A DNA stretch of 20,368 nucleotides from DASRHK01 sp035650495 (GCA_035650495.1 DASRHK010000019.1:1-20368); one strand, 5' to 3'; shown: positions 8,495 through 15,905, numbered from the stretch's first letter. Translations and numbers: made by a program. Notes: generated by a model from the letters alone, not told the origin.

Positions 8495-8508
8495 CCTCCA
8501 ATTGGAGG
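8495..8508. promoter_or_regulatory. 14-bp perfect palindrome, possible operator
   Basis: CCTCCAATTGGAGG reads the same on both strands. It sits 29 bp upstream of the ATG of the minus-strand GT4 gene (8466), where an operator or the upstream edge of a promoter would be expected. No regulator family is assigned. One copy only was noticed in the window. Confidence 0.35.
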
Positions 8509-8554
8509 CCGACTTCTCCGCACGATCAGCTGCCGCCGCCGGGCGACCACCACC

Positions 8555-8608
8555 ATGCGCCGGCGCAGGTTGCTCAGGCGGCGTGAGGTAGCGCTTCGAC
8601 TCAGCTGA
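8555..8608 (+). CDS. Possible 17-residue arginine-rich peptide
   Basis: ATG at 8555 opens a short frame encoding MRRRRLLRRREVALRLS and stops at 8606-8608, 10 bp before a strong + strand intrinsic terminator. No convincing Shine-Dalgarno is present, although GGGCGACC lies just upstream. Seven of 17 residues are arginine, but GC-rich DNA readily encodes arginine by chance. It is listed because the terminator demands some + transcript; the frame itself may be meaningless. Confidence 0.12.
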   Translation: MRRRRLLRRREVALRLS

Positions 8609-8618
8609 GACACAACTT

Positions 8619-8656
8619 CGGCCGGGACCCCGATCAAGGTCCCGGCCGATTCTTTT
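8619..8656 (+). terminator. Intrinsic terminator on + strand (orphan)
   Basis: An 11-bp perfect GC-rich stem (CGGCCGGGACC at 8619-8629 pairing with 8638-8648) closes an 8-nt loop and is followed by ATTCTTTTT. The T-tract is on the + strand. Read on the - strand it is preceded by A residues and followed only by GAAGTTGTGTCT, so it would be a weaker terminator for the rfb operon. No annotated + gene ends here. Confidence 0.8.
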
Positions 8657-8687
8657 TCCGAAGCGCCGATGCTCGCGATGACCGACG

Positions 8688-9563
8688 TCAGGCCGTCGCA
8701 GCTACCTCGTCGAGGCACCGCTCGAGACCTTCGCGCCAATCCGAAGGCTCGTAACCTGTCGCTGCAGCGAAGCGGGAGTGGTCCATGACCGAGTTCGCAG
8801 GTCGCTTCGCCGGCAGCGGGTATTCGGCGGTGGTAAGGGAATCCACCGGAACCTCAGGGCAAAGATTTCGAGCTGCACCGCCGCGTACGATTGCCTCGGC
8901 GAAGCCGTGCCAGGACGTGCGGCCCGCGGCGGTCAGGTGGTAAATGCCGGTCGGCATCGGCGCTTTTGCTGTGAGGAAATGCAGGATCGCAGCTGCGATC
9001 GACGGCGCACTCGTCGGCGCACCGAACTGATCTGCTACGACTCTCAGCCGCGGCTTTTCATTCGCCAGCCGCAGCATGGTCAGCATGAAGTTCTTGCCGC
9101 GCGGCGCGTAGACCCAACTCGTGCGGAAGATGAAAGCGCGGCCACCGACAGCCTGCACATTTTTTTCACCGGCGAGCTTGCTGCGACCATACGCACCGAG
9201 CGGATTCGTCGGATCGTCTTCGACATACGGCGTCGATTTGGTGCCGTCGAAAACGTAGTCGGTCGAGAAGTGCACGAAACCCGCGCCGACCTTCTTCGCT
9301 TCTTCCGCCAGCAAGCCGGGCGCGTCGCCATTGATCCGCGTCGCGCGCGCTTCCTCCTGCTCCGCCTTATCGACCCCCGTATAAGCGGCAGCGTTGATGA
9401 TCCAGTCCGGCTTGATCACCCGGACGCGATCACGCAGCGCAGACAGATCGGCGAGATCAAGCTCGGCACGCGACTTGGCGATGACGTCGCCGATGGGTGC
9501 TAACGCGCGCTGTAATTCGAAGCCGACCTGCCCATCCTTGCCGGTGAGGAGGATTCGGGTCAT
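8688..9563 (-). CDS. rfbD: dTDP-4-dehydrorhamnose reductase
   Basis: A 291-residue SDR enzyme that catalyses the last step of dTDP-L-rhamnose synthesis, reducing dTDP-4-dehydro-L-rhamnose with NAD(P)H. Visible motifs are the N-terminal nucleotide-binding TGKDGQVG (7-14), the family signature FSTDYVFDG (99-107) with Thr101/Asp102, and the catalytic Tyr125 and Lys129 in YGRSK. RTSWVY and VVADQFGAPTSA are further RmlD hallmarks. ATG 9563 overlaps the sulfotransferase stop in an ATGA (9560-9563), so translation is coupled. It is the last gene of the contiguous minus-strand rfb operon. Confidence 0.97.
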   Translation of the reverse strand: MTRILLTGKDGQVGFELQRALAPIGDVIAKSRAELDLADLSALRDRVRVIKPDWIINAAAYTGVDKAEQEEARATRINGDAPGLLAEEAKKVGAGFVHFSTDYVFDGTKSTPYVEDDPTNPLGAYGRSKLAGEKNVQAVGGRAFIFRTSWVYAPRGKNFMLTMLRLANEKPRLRVVADQFGAPTSAPSIAAAILHFLTAKAPMPTGIYHLTAAGRTSWHGFAEAIVRGGAARNLCPEVPVDSLTTAEYPLPAKRPANSVMDHSRFAAATGYEPSDWREGLERCLDEVAATA

Positions 9564-10264
9564 TGCGTCTCGGCAGTTTCCGACTTCTGTCTCTGATCGT
9601 AGGAATGCGGTGTCGCGAGGACCGCTTCATAACGTGCGGCATCGAACGAAGCGCCGAGAAAATCGTAGGTGCCCATGAGCGTCGGGCCTTTGCTGATCAC
9701 ATCTTCGTAGCGCACGGTGTACGCGCGCTGCGGATTCGCCTTGGCCCACTCGCCAATGGACTGCTCGAAAGCCGCGAGCTGCCGGCGAAGGCCCGGGATG
9801 TTGCTGTGCTTGCGCCACCAGCCGCTCTGCACGACGTCATCGTGATTGCGCAGGTTGATCAGGAATGCCGGATTGGGGAACAGCTTGCCGAGAAAGTCCA
9901 GATAGCGATGCAGATGCTCGGGCGGCATGGAATGGAAGTAGCGGATCTCCTTGAAGCCGCGACAGCGCGTTCCGGCCGGTGCATCCGAGAACATCACCTT
10001 GTGCACGGCCTCGCGCATTTCCTTGATGAAGAGCTCCGGCGTGATGGAGTTCAAGCCGAACCAGGCACCAGTCACTTCCGTCGCGCCGTAGCCGGAAAAC
10101 GTGCGATGAGCCTTGGCGATCGACTCGTACGCCTGGAACAGCCCGTAGAGGAAGTTCTCGTTCTCGCCCTTGACGAACACGCCGTCAATGCTGTTTAGCA
10201 AGCCTTGCAGCAACGTCGACCCGCTGCGCCCGTAGGTGACGATGAGGACTGACTCGAACTTCAC
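9560..10264 (-). CDS. Sulfotransferase family protein
   Basis: A 234-residue protein with the PAPS-binding signature of sulfotransferases near the N-terminus: YGRSGSTLLQ at 11-20, the 5'-phosphosulfate loop. A second region, LINLRNHDDVVQSGWW at 135-150, with Arg139 and Ser147, fits the 3'-phosphate site. It would transfer sulfate from PAPS to a hydroxyl, probably on a sugar given the context. It starts at GTG 10264, overlapping the rfbC stop (GTGA, 10261-10264), and ends overlapping rfbD in an ATGA. It is therefore embedded in the dTDP-rhamnose operon. The length is short for the family but both cofactor sites are present. The acceptor is unknown. PAPS-synthesis genes (cysND/cysC) are not in the window. 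Confidence 0.87.
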   Translation of the reverse strand: MKFESVLIVTYGRSGSTLLQGLLNSIDGVFVKGENENFLYGLFQAYESIAKAHRTFSGYGATEVTGAWFGLNSITPELFIKEMREAVHKVMFSDAPAGTRCRGFKEIRYFHSMPPEHLHRYLDFLGKLFPNPAFLINLRNHDDVVQSGWWRKHSNIPGLRRQLAAFEQSIGEWAKANPQRAYTVRYEDVISKGPTLMGTYDFLGASFDAARYEAVLATPHSYDQRQKSETAETQ

Positions 10265-10821
10265 CCGTACGTCTCCGCATCCTTCAACGCGACACCCGTC
10301 TGATCCTTCGCCGACAGGGAGACTTTCCCGCCGGCATCAGCCACCGGCCACTCGATCCCGATCTGCCGATCGTCCCACGCGATCGTGCGCTCGTGCTCCG
10401 GCGCCCAGTAGTCCGTCGTCTTGTAGAGGAAGTCGGCCGACTCCGAGAGCACCAGGAAGCCGTGGCCGAAACCGGGCGGGACCCAGAGCAGTTGATGGTT
10501 CTCAGCCGACAGGCGCAGCCCGACCCATTTGCCGAAGCGCGGACTCGATCGGCGCAGGTCGACGACGACGTCGAACACTTCGCCGGCGATGACGCGCACG
10601 AGCTTTCCCTGCGGCTGCTTGATCTGGTAGTGCAGGCCGCGGAGAACTCCGCGCGCCGAGCGCGAATGATTGTCCTGCACGAAGTCGACGTCGACGCGGG
10701 TCGCGTCGCGGAAAGCGCGACGGTTGTAGCTCTCGAAGAAGAAGCCGCGCGCATCGCCGAAGACTTTCGGCTCCAGCAGCATGACTTCGGGCAGCGCGGT
10801 GGCGGTTGCCTTGAGCGTCAC
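10261..10821 (-). CDS. rfbC: dTDP-4-dehydrorhamnose 3,5-epimerase
   Basis: A 186-residue cupin-type epimerase, the expected size for RmlC. It converts dTDP-4-dehydro-6-deoxy-D-glucose to dTDP-4-dehydro-L-rhamnose. The family signatures are FGDARGFFFESYN (21-33), RGVLRGLHYQ with catalytic His64, and FLYKTTDYWAPEHE with the catalytic Tyr133. VPPGFGHGFLVLSE is also typical. I place the start at GTG 10821, 2 bp after the rfbA stop, because family proteins begin close to this point; the frame is open further upstream only inside rfbA. The stop overlaps the sulfotransferase GTG (GTGA). Confidence 0.96.
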   Translation of the reverse strand: MTLKATATALPEVMLLEPKVFGDARGFFFESYNRRAFRDATRVDVDFVQDNHSRSARGVLRGLHYQIKQPQGKLVRVIAGEVFDVVVDLRRSSPRFGKWVGLRLSAENHQLLWVPPGFGHGFLVLSESADFLYKTTDYWAPEHERTIAWDDRQIGIEWPVADAGGKVSLSAKDQTGVALKDAETYG

Positions 10822-10823
10822 GA

Positions 10824-11699
10824 TCAGAACACGTTGTCGCGCAGCAGGCTGCGCAGGTATTCGCCGTAGCCGTTGTGCGTCAGCGGCGCCGCGAGCGCCT
10901 GCAGCTGCGCGTCGGTGATCCAGCCGCGGCGCCACGCGATCTCCTCGGGGCACGCGAGCTTGAGCCCTTGCCGCTTCTCCAGCGTCTGCACGAACTGCGC
11001 GGCTTCGATGAGCGACTCGTGCGTGCCGGTGTCGAGCCAGGCATCGCCGCGTCCGAGCAGCTCGACGTGCAGCCTGCCTTCCTGGAGATAGGTGCGATTG
11101 ACGTCGGTGATCTCGAGCTCCCTGCGCGCCGACGGCTTGATCGACTTCGCAATGTCGACGATGCGCTCGTCGTAGAAGTAGAGACCGGTGACGGCGTAGC
11201 GGCTCTTCGGCTTCGCCGGCTTCTCCTCGATCGACAGCGGCTGCTTGTCGGCGTCGAACTCGACGACGCCGTAGCGCTGCGGATCGGTGACCGGATACGC
11301 GAAGATCGTCGCGCCGTGCGGCCGTGTCGCCGCAGTCTCGAGTCGGCGCGCGAGGTCGTGTCCGAAGAAGAGGTTGTCGCCGAGCACGAGCGCGCAGCGA
11401 TCGCCCGCGCAGAACTTCTCGCCGATCAGGAACGCCTGTGCGAGTCCGTCGGGCGACGGTTGCACTGCGTACTGGATCGACATGCCCCAGCGCTTGCCAT
11501 CACCGAGCAGCTGCTGGAAGCGCGGCGTGTCGGCCGGCGTGGAGATCACCAGCACGTCCTGGATGCCGGCGAGCATCAGCGTCGACAGCGGGTAATAGAC
11601 CATCGGCTTGTCGTAGACCGGCAGCAGCTGCTTCGACACGACGTGCGTCAGCGGATACAGCCGTGTGCCTGACCCGCCCGCGAGGATGATTCCCTTCAC
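10824..11699 (-). CDS. rfbA: Glucose-1-phosphate thymidylyltransferase
   Basis: A 291-residue nucleotidyltransferase that makes dTDP-glucose from dTTP and glucose-1-phosphate, the entry step of dTDP-L-rhamnose synthesis. Motifs are the dNTP-binding GGSGTRLYPLT (8-18), SKQLLPVYDKPM, the metal-binding Asp108 in LGDNLFFG, EEKP (158-161) and the second metal ligand Asp223 in WLDTGTHESL. The start is GTG 11699, which gives MKGIILAGGSG and overlaps the rfbB TGA in a GTGA (11696-11699). The stop lies 2 bp before the rfbC start. Length and motifs match RmlA fully. Confidence 0.98.
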   Translation of the reverse strand: MKGIILAGGSGTRLYPLTHVVSKQLLPVYDKPMVYYPLSTLMLAGIQDVLVISTPADTPRFQQLLGDGKRWGMSIQYAVQPSPDGLAQAFLIGEKFCAGDRCALVLGDNLFFGHDLARRLETAATRPHGATIFAYPVTDPQRYGVVEFDADKQPLSIEEKPAKPKSRYAVTGLYFYDERIVDIAKSIKPSARRELEITDVNRTYLQEGRLHVELLGRGDAWLDTGTHESLIEAAQFVQTLEKRQGLKLACPEEIAWRRGWITDAQLQALAAPLTHNGYGEYLRSLLRDNVF

Positions 11700-12784
11700 G
11701 CTGCGCGCTCCTTGTAGTTGAGCGCGATCCACTTGCGATAGTCGCCGCTCTGCACGCCTTCGAGCCACGCTGCGTTGTCGAGGTACCACTGCACGGTCTT
11801 GCGCAGACCGGATTCGAAGGATTCGGCCGGGCGCCAGCCGAGCTCGCGCTCGATCTTGCTCGAATCGATCGCGTAGCGGCGATCGTGGCCCGGTCGATCC
11901 TTCACGAAGGTGATCAGCCGATCATGCGGTGCGCCTTGCGGATGCAGCTCGTCGAGAATCCTGCACAGGGATTTCACGACGTCGATGTTCTTGCGCTCGG
12001 CGTTGCCGCCGATGTTGTAGGTCTCGCCGAGCTTGCCGCGCTCGAGCACGAGCTTGAGTGCGCGCGCGTGATCGTCGACGTAGAGCCAGTCACGCACATT
12101 GCCGCCATCGCCGTAGACAGGCAGCTGCTTGCCGGCGATCGCGTTGAGGATCATCAGCGGGATCAGCTTCTCGGGGAATTGGTACGGCCCGTAGTTGTTC
12201 GAGCAGTTGCTCGTCACCACCGGCAAGCCGTAGGTGTGATGCCACGCGCGCACCATGTGATCGGATCCGGCTTTCGACGCGGAGTACGGCGAATTCGGCG
12301 CGTACGCCGTGTCTTCGGTGAAGCGGCCGCCTTCGCCGAGCGTGCCGAACACTTCGTCGGTCGACACGTGATGGAAGCGGAACGCATCGCGCTCGGCGCC
12401 GGTGAGCGATTGCCAGTAACCCCGCGCAGCTTCTAGCAGGGCGAACGTGCCCACGAGATTGGTCTGGACGAAATCGTCGGGACCGTGGATCGAGCGGTCG
12501 ACGTGGCTTTCGGCCGCGAGGTGGACAATCGCGCCCGGCCGGAACTCGGCAAGGATCGCGTCGAGTGCGGCGCGATTGCAGATGTCTTCGCGGCGGAATA
12601 CGAGGCGATTGGTCGCTTGCGCGGGCGCCAGCGACGCAAGATTTCCCGCATAGGTGAGCTTGTCGACGCAGACGATCTGCAGCGAAGGCGAGTCGGCGAG
12701 CCAGGTGCGGATGACGCAGGAGCCGATGAAGCCGGCGCCGCCGGTCACGACGACGCTCCGGCGAGGCGGGCGGGAAGCGGTCAT
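11696..12784 (-). CDS. rfbB: dTDP-glucose 4,6-dehydratase
   Basis: A 362-residue extended SDR that dehydrates dTDP-glucose to dTDP-4-dehydro-6-deoxy-D-glucose with bound NAD. Visible are GGAGFIGS (15-22), KLTYAGNLASL, HLAAESHVDRSI, the catalytic STDEVFG with Thr142-Asp143-Glu144, and Tyr167/Lys171 in YSASK. SNNYGPYQFPEKLIPLMI is typical of RmlB. ATG 12784 gives MTASRPPRRSVVVTGG. An in-frame start further upstream would run into the galE start region and is unlikely. It is the first gene of the minus-strand rfb operon, divergent from galE, so its promoter must lie in 12785-12870. Confidence 0.97.
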   Translation of the reverse strand: MTASRPPRRSVVVTGGAGFIGSCVIRTWLADSPSLQIVCVDKLTYAGNLASLAPAQATNRLVFRREDICNRAALDAILAEFRPGAIVHLAAESHVDRSIHGPDDFVQTNLVGTFALLEAARGYWQSLTGAERDAFRFHHVSTDEVFGTLGEGGRFTEDTAYAPNSPYSASKAGSDHMVRAWHHTYGLPVVTSNCSNNYGPYQFPEKLIPLMILNAIAGKQLPVYGDGGNVRDWLYVDDHARALKLVLERGKLGETYNIGGNAERKNIDVVKSLCRILDELHPQGAPHDRLITFVKDRPGHDRRYAIDSSKIERELGWRPAESFESGLRKTVQWYLDNAAWLEGVQSGDYRKWIALNYKERAA

Positions 12785-12867
12785 GGAATGCGGCCCGGAA
12801 TCGGATCGGTAGGTATCGAAGTCCCCTATCAGGCAGTATACCGGCGCCATCTCCATTGGGTACCCGG
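12785..12867. promoter_or_regulatory. Divergent promoter region between rfbB and galE
   Basis: An 83-bp spacer between two divergent genes. The local AT-richer patch at 12835-12842 contains a -10-like hexamer in both directions: TATACT on the minus strand (5 of 6 matches to TATAAT) and TATACC on the plus strand. No good -35 is visible at the right distance for either. Positions fit a roughly 44-nt leader for rfbB and a very short or absent leader for galE. Confidence 0.35.
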
Positions 12868-13842
12868 GTGAGACTCCTCGTTTCCGGCGGCGCCGGCTAC
12901 ATCGGCTCGCACATGTGCAAGATGCTGGCGGAGCACGGTCACGAGGTCGCCGTGTTCGACGACCTCTCCAGCGGCTACCTGCAGGCCGTGCAATGGGGGA
13001 AGCTCTATCGAGGCGATCTCGCCGATCCGGTCCGCATCGCCGAGGTATTCGCCGAGTTCAAGCCCGAAGGCGTGCTCCAGTTCGCGGCGAAGATCGTCGT
13101 GCCGGAATCGGTCGCCGAGCCGGCGCTCTACTACGCGACCAATTTTCGCGGCTCGCTGAATCTGGTCGACGAGGTGCGACGTCATCCCGGCTGCATGCTG
13201 GTCTTCTCCTCGACCGCTGCGATCTTCGGCCAGCCGCAATCGGAGAAGATCGCTGAGGATCATCCGCAGGCGCCGATCAATCCTTACGGGCGCACCAAGC
13301 TGATGGTCGAGCATCTGCTCGCCGACTACTGGAAAGCGTATGGCATGCCGTCAGTGAGCTTCCGTTACTTCAACGCGGCGGGCGCGGATGCGTCGGGTCT
13401 GATCGGCGAGGCGCACCGGCCGGAGACGCACATCATCCCGAACGTCCTCGAGTCGGCGCTCGGCAGGAGCGCGACCGTTTCAGTCTTCGGAACCGACTAC
13501 CCGACGCGCGACGGCACCTGCGTGCGCGACTACATCCACGTGAACGATCTGTGCGAAGCGCACATGCGCGGGCTCGATCTGATGCGTCGTGCGCCGGGTT
13601 GCTATGCGTTCAATCTCGGCAACGGCAGCGGCTTCACCGTGCAGGAAGTGCTCGATGCGTCTTCCAAGGTGATTGGCCGCAAGGTGGACTACCGCGTCGG
13701 CGAGCGTCGCGCTGGCGACGCCGCGCTGCTCGTTGCGGACTCGGCCAAGGCACGCAAGGAGCTCGGCTGGACGCCCGCGCATCCGGGGCTGCACGAGATC
13801 CTCGAGTCCGCCTGGCGCTGGCACCGCGATCGCAAGTTCTAG
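12868..13842 (+). CDS. galE: UDP-glucose 4-epimerase (GalE-type)
   Basis: A 324-residue extended SDR interconverting UDP-glucose and UDP-galactose, or the N-acetyl forms, with bound NAD. Motifs are GGAGYIGSH (7-15), VFDDLSSG, FAAKIVVPESV, the catalytic SST at 114-116, Tyr140/Lys144 in YGRTK, and RYFNAAGAD followed by RDYIHVNDL. I chose GTG 12868 because it gives MRLLVSGGAGYIG, matching the family start; a TTG at 12856 would add four residues. Neither has a Shine-Dalgarno, so translation may be leaderless or nearly so. It supplies galactose-type units for the same polysaccharide system. Substrate preference cannot be read from the sequence. Confidence 0.94.
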   Translation: MRLLVSGGAGYIGSHMCKMLAEHGHEVAVFDDLSSGYLQAVQWGKLYRGDLADPVRIAEVFAEFKPEGVLQFAAKIVVPESVAEPALYYATNFRGSLNLVDEVRRHPGCMLVFSSTAAIFGQPQSEKIAEDHPQAPINPYGRTKLMVEHLLADYWKAYGMPSVSFRYFNAAGADASGLIGEAHRPETHIIPNVLESALGRSATVSVFGTDYPTRDGTCVRDYIHVNDLCEAHMRGLDLMRRAPGCYAFNLGNGSGFTVQEVLDASSKVIGRKVDYRVGERRAGDAALLVADSAKARKELGWTPAHPGLHEILESAWRWHRDRKF

Positions 13843-13895
13843 GATCCTCCGCCGCGCTCAGGATGACAGTGGATCGGGTACTATCGCGCCGGGGC

Positions 13896-13914
13896 GTTCC
13901 ACATGGCGTGGAAC
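13896..13914. promoter_or_regulatory. 7-bp inverted repeat upstream of the TolC-family gene
   Basis: GTTCCAC (13896-13902) and GTGGAAC (13908-13914) are perfect inverted repeats around a 5-bp centre. They sit 20-40 bp upstream of the channel gene start. This could be an operator or a small hairpin in the leader. There is no T-tract, so it is not a terminator for galE. Confidence 0.35.
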
Positions 13915-13934
13915 GAGCAAGCACGGGGGATCGG

Positions 13935-15308
13935 ATGACGAGGGGAATCATGCGTTTTTGGGCCGCGGCAGCGATCGCGGCATCGGTGCCGGCCGCACAT
14001 GCCGGAACGCTCATCGATCTGTATGCCCTCGCCGCCCAGAACGATCTGACCCTGCAGCAGCTCGCCTCGCAGCGCGACGCGGCCGTCGAAGCCAGTCCGC
14101 GCGCCTGGTCGGCAGTGTTCCCGCAGGTGACGGGAACCGCCTACGTGCGCAGCAATCGCCGCACGGGAACGTCGAAGGATGCCAACGATCCGGCGGCCAC
14201 GGGCACCGTGCTCGACGAGAGTTACGGCTCGAGCGGCGTGTCGGTGACCTTGTCGCAAACCGTGTTCGACTGGTCGCAGTTCGCGAACGTGTCGGCTGCG
14301 CGCAAGCAGGTCGCCCAGGCTGAAGCGAGCTACACCTCCGCGGAGCAGAACCTGATCGTTCGGCTGGTCACCGCCTACTTCAACGTGCTCGCCGCCCAAG
14401 ACACTTTGCGCGCCGATCTCGATGCGCAGTCCGGTTACAGACAGCAGCTCGACAGCTTGCAGGAAAGCTTCAAGAGCGGCGTAGCGCCGGTCACCGATCT
14501 CAAGAACGCGCAGGCGGCATATGACGCCGGCTCCGCGGCAGTGCTCATCGATCAGACGGCGCTGGCGAGCGCCAAGCGCGCGCTGGCGGTCATCGTCGGC
14601 CGCCCGATCGGCAGCATCGATCCTCTTCGTGACGAGATCGTGCTCGCGCCGCCGAGTCCGAGCGACGTCGAGAGCTGGGCGCGCACCGCATCGTCGGACA
14701 ATCCCGACGTGATCAGCGCACACTTTGCGGCCGAGGCAGCGGACAGCCTCACCTCGTCGACGCGGGGCAAGTACTTCCCGACCTTGGACCTCGTCGGCTC
14801 CTACGGCAACGTCAACACCAATTCGCGCTTCGGCAACGACATCGTCAACAACTACGTCGGCCTTCAGGCTCAGTGGAACATCTTCCAGGGCGGCGCGACG
14901 ATGTCCGCCGTTCGCCAGGCCGAAGCGCAGGAAGCGCAAGCGACGGCGAACTATCAGCTCGCGCTGCGCATGGCGGACCAGAGCGTGCGCAATCACTTCG
15001 ACGGCGTGGTCAACGGCATCGCGACCGTGAGCGCGGCGTCGTCGGCGATGGCGTCGCAGCAGAGCAGCGTGCTGGCTACCGAAGTGGGCTTCAAGATGGG
15101 CATCCGCACCGTCATCGATTCGCTGGTCGCGCGCCAGGCGCTGACGTCGGCAGCGAAGTCGATGTCGAGAGCGCGCTATGACTACCTCACCAGCCTGCTC
15201 GCCTTGAAGGGCGACGTCGGCCAGCTCACGCGCAAGGACCTCGAGGACGTCGACCGCATGCTGATCGCGGCGCCCTCGACCGGTCGCACGCTGCCTCCGC
15301 AGCGATGA
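13935..15308 (+). CDS. TolC-family outer-membrane efflux/secretion channel
   Basis: A 457-residue outer-membrane factor that forms a trimeric channel-tunnel for type I secretion or efflux. A signal peptide is clear: a short basic start, then RFWAAAAIAASVPAAHA with cleavage after AHA. Two homologous OEP repeats follow, with the typical SVTLSQTVFDWSQFANVS near 103-120 and, in the second half, LDLVGSYG, then YVGLQAQWNIFQGGATMS. The start could be ATG 13935 (GGGGGA upstream) or ATG 13950 (AGGGG at good spacing, signal peptide starting MRFWAAAA); I list the longer form. Its stop overlaps the next ATG (ATGA, 15305-15308). No inner-membrane ABC transporter or HlyD-type adaptor is in the window. Confidence 0.95.
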   Translation: MTRGIMRFWAAAAIAASVPAAHAGTLIDLYALAAQNDLTLQQLASQRDAAVEASPRAWSAVFPQVTGTAYVRSNRRTGTSKDANDPAATGTVLDESYGSSGVSVTLSQTVFDWSQFANVSAARKQVAQAEASYTSAEQNLIVRLVTAYFNVLAAQDTLRADLDAQSGYRQQLDSLQESFKSGVAPVTDLKNAQAAYDAGSAAVLIDQTALASAKRALAVIVGRPIGSIDPLRDEIVLAPPSPSDVESWARTASSDNPDVISAHFAAEAADSLTSSTRGKYFPTLDLVGSYGNVNTNSRFGNDIVNNYVGLQAQWNIFQGGATMSAVRQAEAQEAQATANYQLALRMADQSVRNHFDGVVNGIATVSAASSAMASQQSSVLATEVGFKMGIRTVIDSLVARQALTSAAKSMSRARYDYLTSLLALKGDVGQLTRKDLEDVDRMLIAAPSTGRTLPPQR

Positions 15309-15721
15309 GGATGATCATGAAGGCCGCCATCCTGACTGGCGCTTTGCTCGTCTCCGGCCCCGCGTTCACGCAGGACGCGCAAGAGTGCCGTGTGCTGGTC
15401 GGCAAGGAATGGATCCAGATGGGCACGACGACGTTGGCGGGCTGCTTCAGGTTCGCCGACGAAGCCGCGACGCCCGGCGAGCGCCAGTTCGCCAAGCTCG
15501 GCGGCATGTTCTTGAAAGTCATGGGGGATCAGCATTTCCAATCGCCCGATGGCGGGAATACCTGGGAAGCGGTTGCGAGTACCGCTCCAGCGGAAGGATT
15601 CCAGTCGCTGAACGTCCTGGAGCCGGCGCAAGGAGAGGCGGCGGCGCTGGCCTCGGCGCCCGGCGCCACCCAGAAGGCGCCGGTGAAGAAAAAGAAGAAG
15701 CGGCGTTACCGCTACAATTAA
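15305..15721 (+). CDS. Small secreted protein with basic C-terminal tail
   Basis: A 138-residue protein translationally coupled to the TolC-family gene (ATGA). It has a signal peptide (MKAAILTGALLVSGPAFT from the third ATG at 15317). Two cysteines follow in the mature part (Cys28 and Cys47), which could form a disulfide. The middle is soluble (GERQFAKLGGMFLKVMGD; FQSPDGGNTWEAVAS), then a Gln/Ala/Pro-rich stretch and a strongly basic end, KKKKKRRYRYN. I do not recognise a family. Location is probably periplasmic. The polybasic end could bind polyanionic polysaccharide or membrane lipid; that is inference. Coupling suggests a partner of the channel. Confidence 0.8.
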   Translation: MRMIMKAAILTGALLVSGPAFTQDAQECRVLVGKEWIQMGTTTLAGCFRFADEAATPGERQFAKLGGMFLKVMGDQHFQSPDGGNTWEAVASTAPAEGFQSLNVLEPAQGEAAALASAPGATQKAPVKKKKKRRYRYN

Positions 15722-15795
15722 CTTCGTCATCACCAAAACGACACAGGCCCCCGCCAGAATGGGGCACAAACGGACCACGGTGGTGCTCGCCGAAC

Positions 15796-15811
15796 TGTGA
15801 CGCTTATCACG
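15796..15811. promoter_or_regulatory. CRP-family binding site
   Basis: TGTGA-CGCTTA-TCACG matches the CRP-family consensus TGTGA-N6-TCACA at nine of ten conserved positions. The centre at 15803.5 is about 71.5-72.5 bp upstream of the start expected for the extended -10 at 15861-15869, a class I activation distance. Confidence 0.6.
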
Positions 15812-15860
15812 TTCGTTGAGGTCCGGAGAGACACCAGTAGTTTTTTTCTACGGGGCGCTG

Positions 15861-15869
15861 TGGTATAAA
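15861..15869 (+). promoter_or_regulatory. Extended -10 promoter element
   Basis: TGGTATAAA combines an extended -10 TGn with TATAAA. The -35 position is only a T-run (15841-15847), so the promoter would be weak unless activated. The expected start is near 15875. Confidence 0.5.
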
Positions 15870-15905
15870 GTCCTACATCGCGCGTAGAACGCGCGGGGGA
15901 AGGAG

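Larger units (their letters stand above)
8467..8687. other. 221-bp spacer between rfbD and the GT4 gene
   Basis: No convincing protein gene lies here on either strand. The spacer contains a 14-bp perfect palindrome (8495-8508) and a strong intrinsic terminator whose T-tract is on the + strand (8619-8656). It also holds a possible 17-codon arginine-rich frame on + (8555-8608). It interrupts an otherwise gapless minus-strand operon. Confidence 0.7.

Noticed and set aside
8479..8739. 86-codon minus-strand frame between rfbD and the GT4 gene
   Set aside because: It overlaps the rfbD end, is Arg/Ser-rich and would have to read through the strong hairpin. It is most likely non-coding.
13904..13919. 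Second sigma-54-like promoter before the TolC-family gene (TGGCGTG-N4-GAGCA)
   Set aside because: GG and GC are correctly spaced, but both flanking halves deviate (GT for AC, GA for TT) and it overlaps an inverted repeat. The match is too weak to call.
15750..15767. Terminator after the small secreted protein
   Set aside because: Only a 5-bp GCCCC/GGGGC stem with a 9-nt loop and no T-tract.
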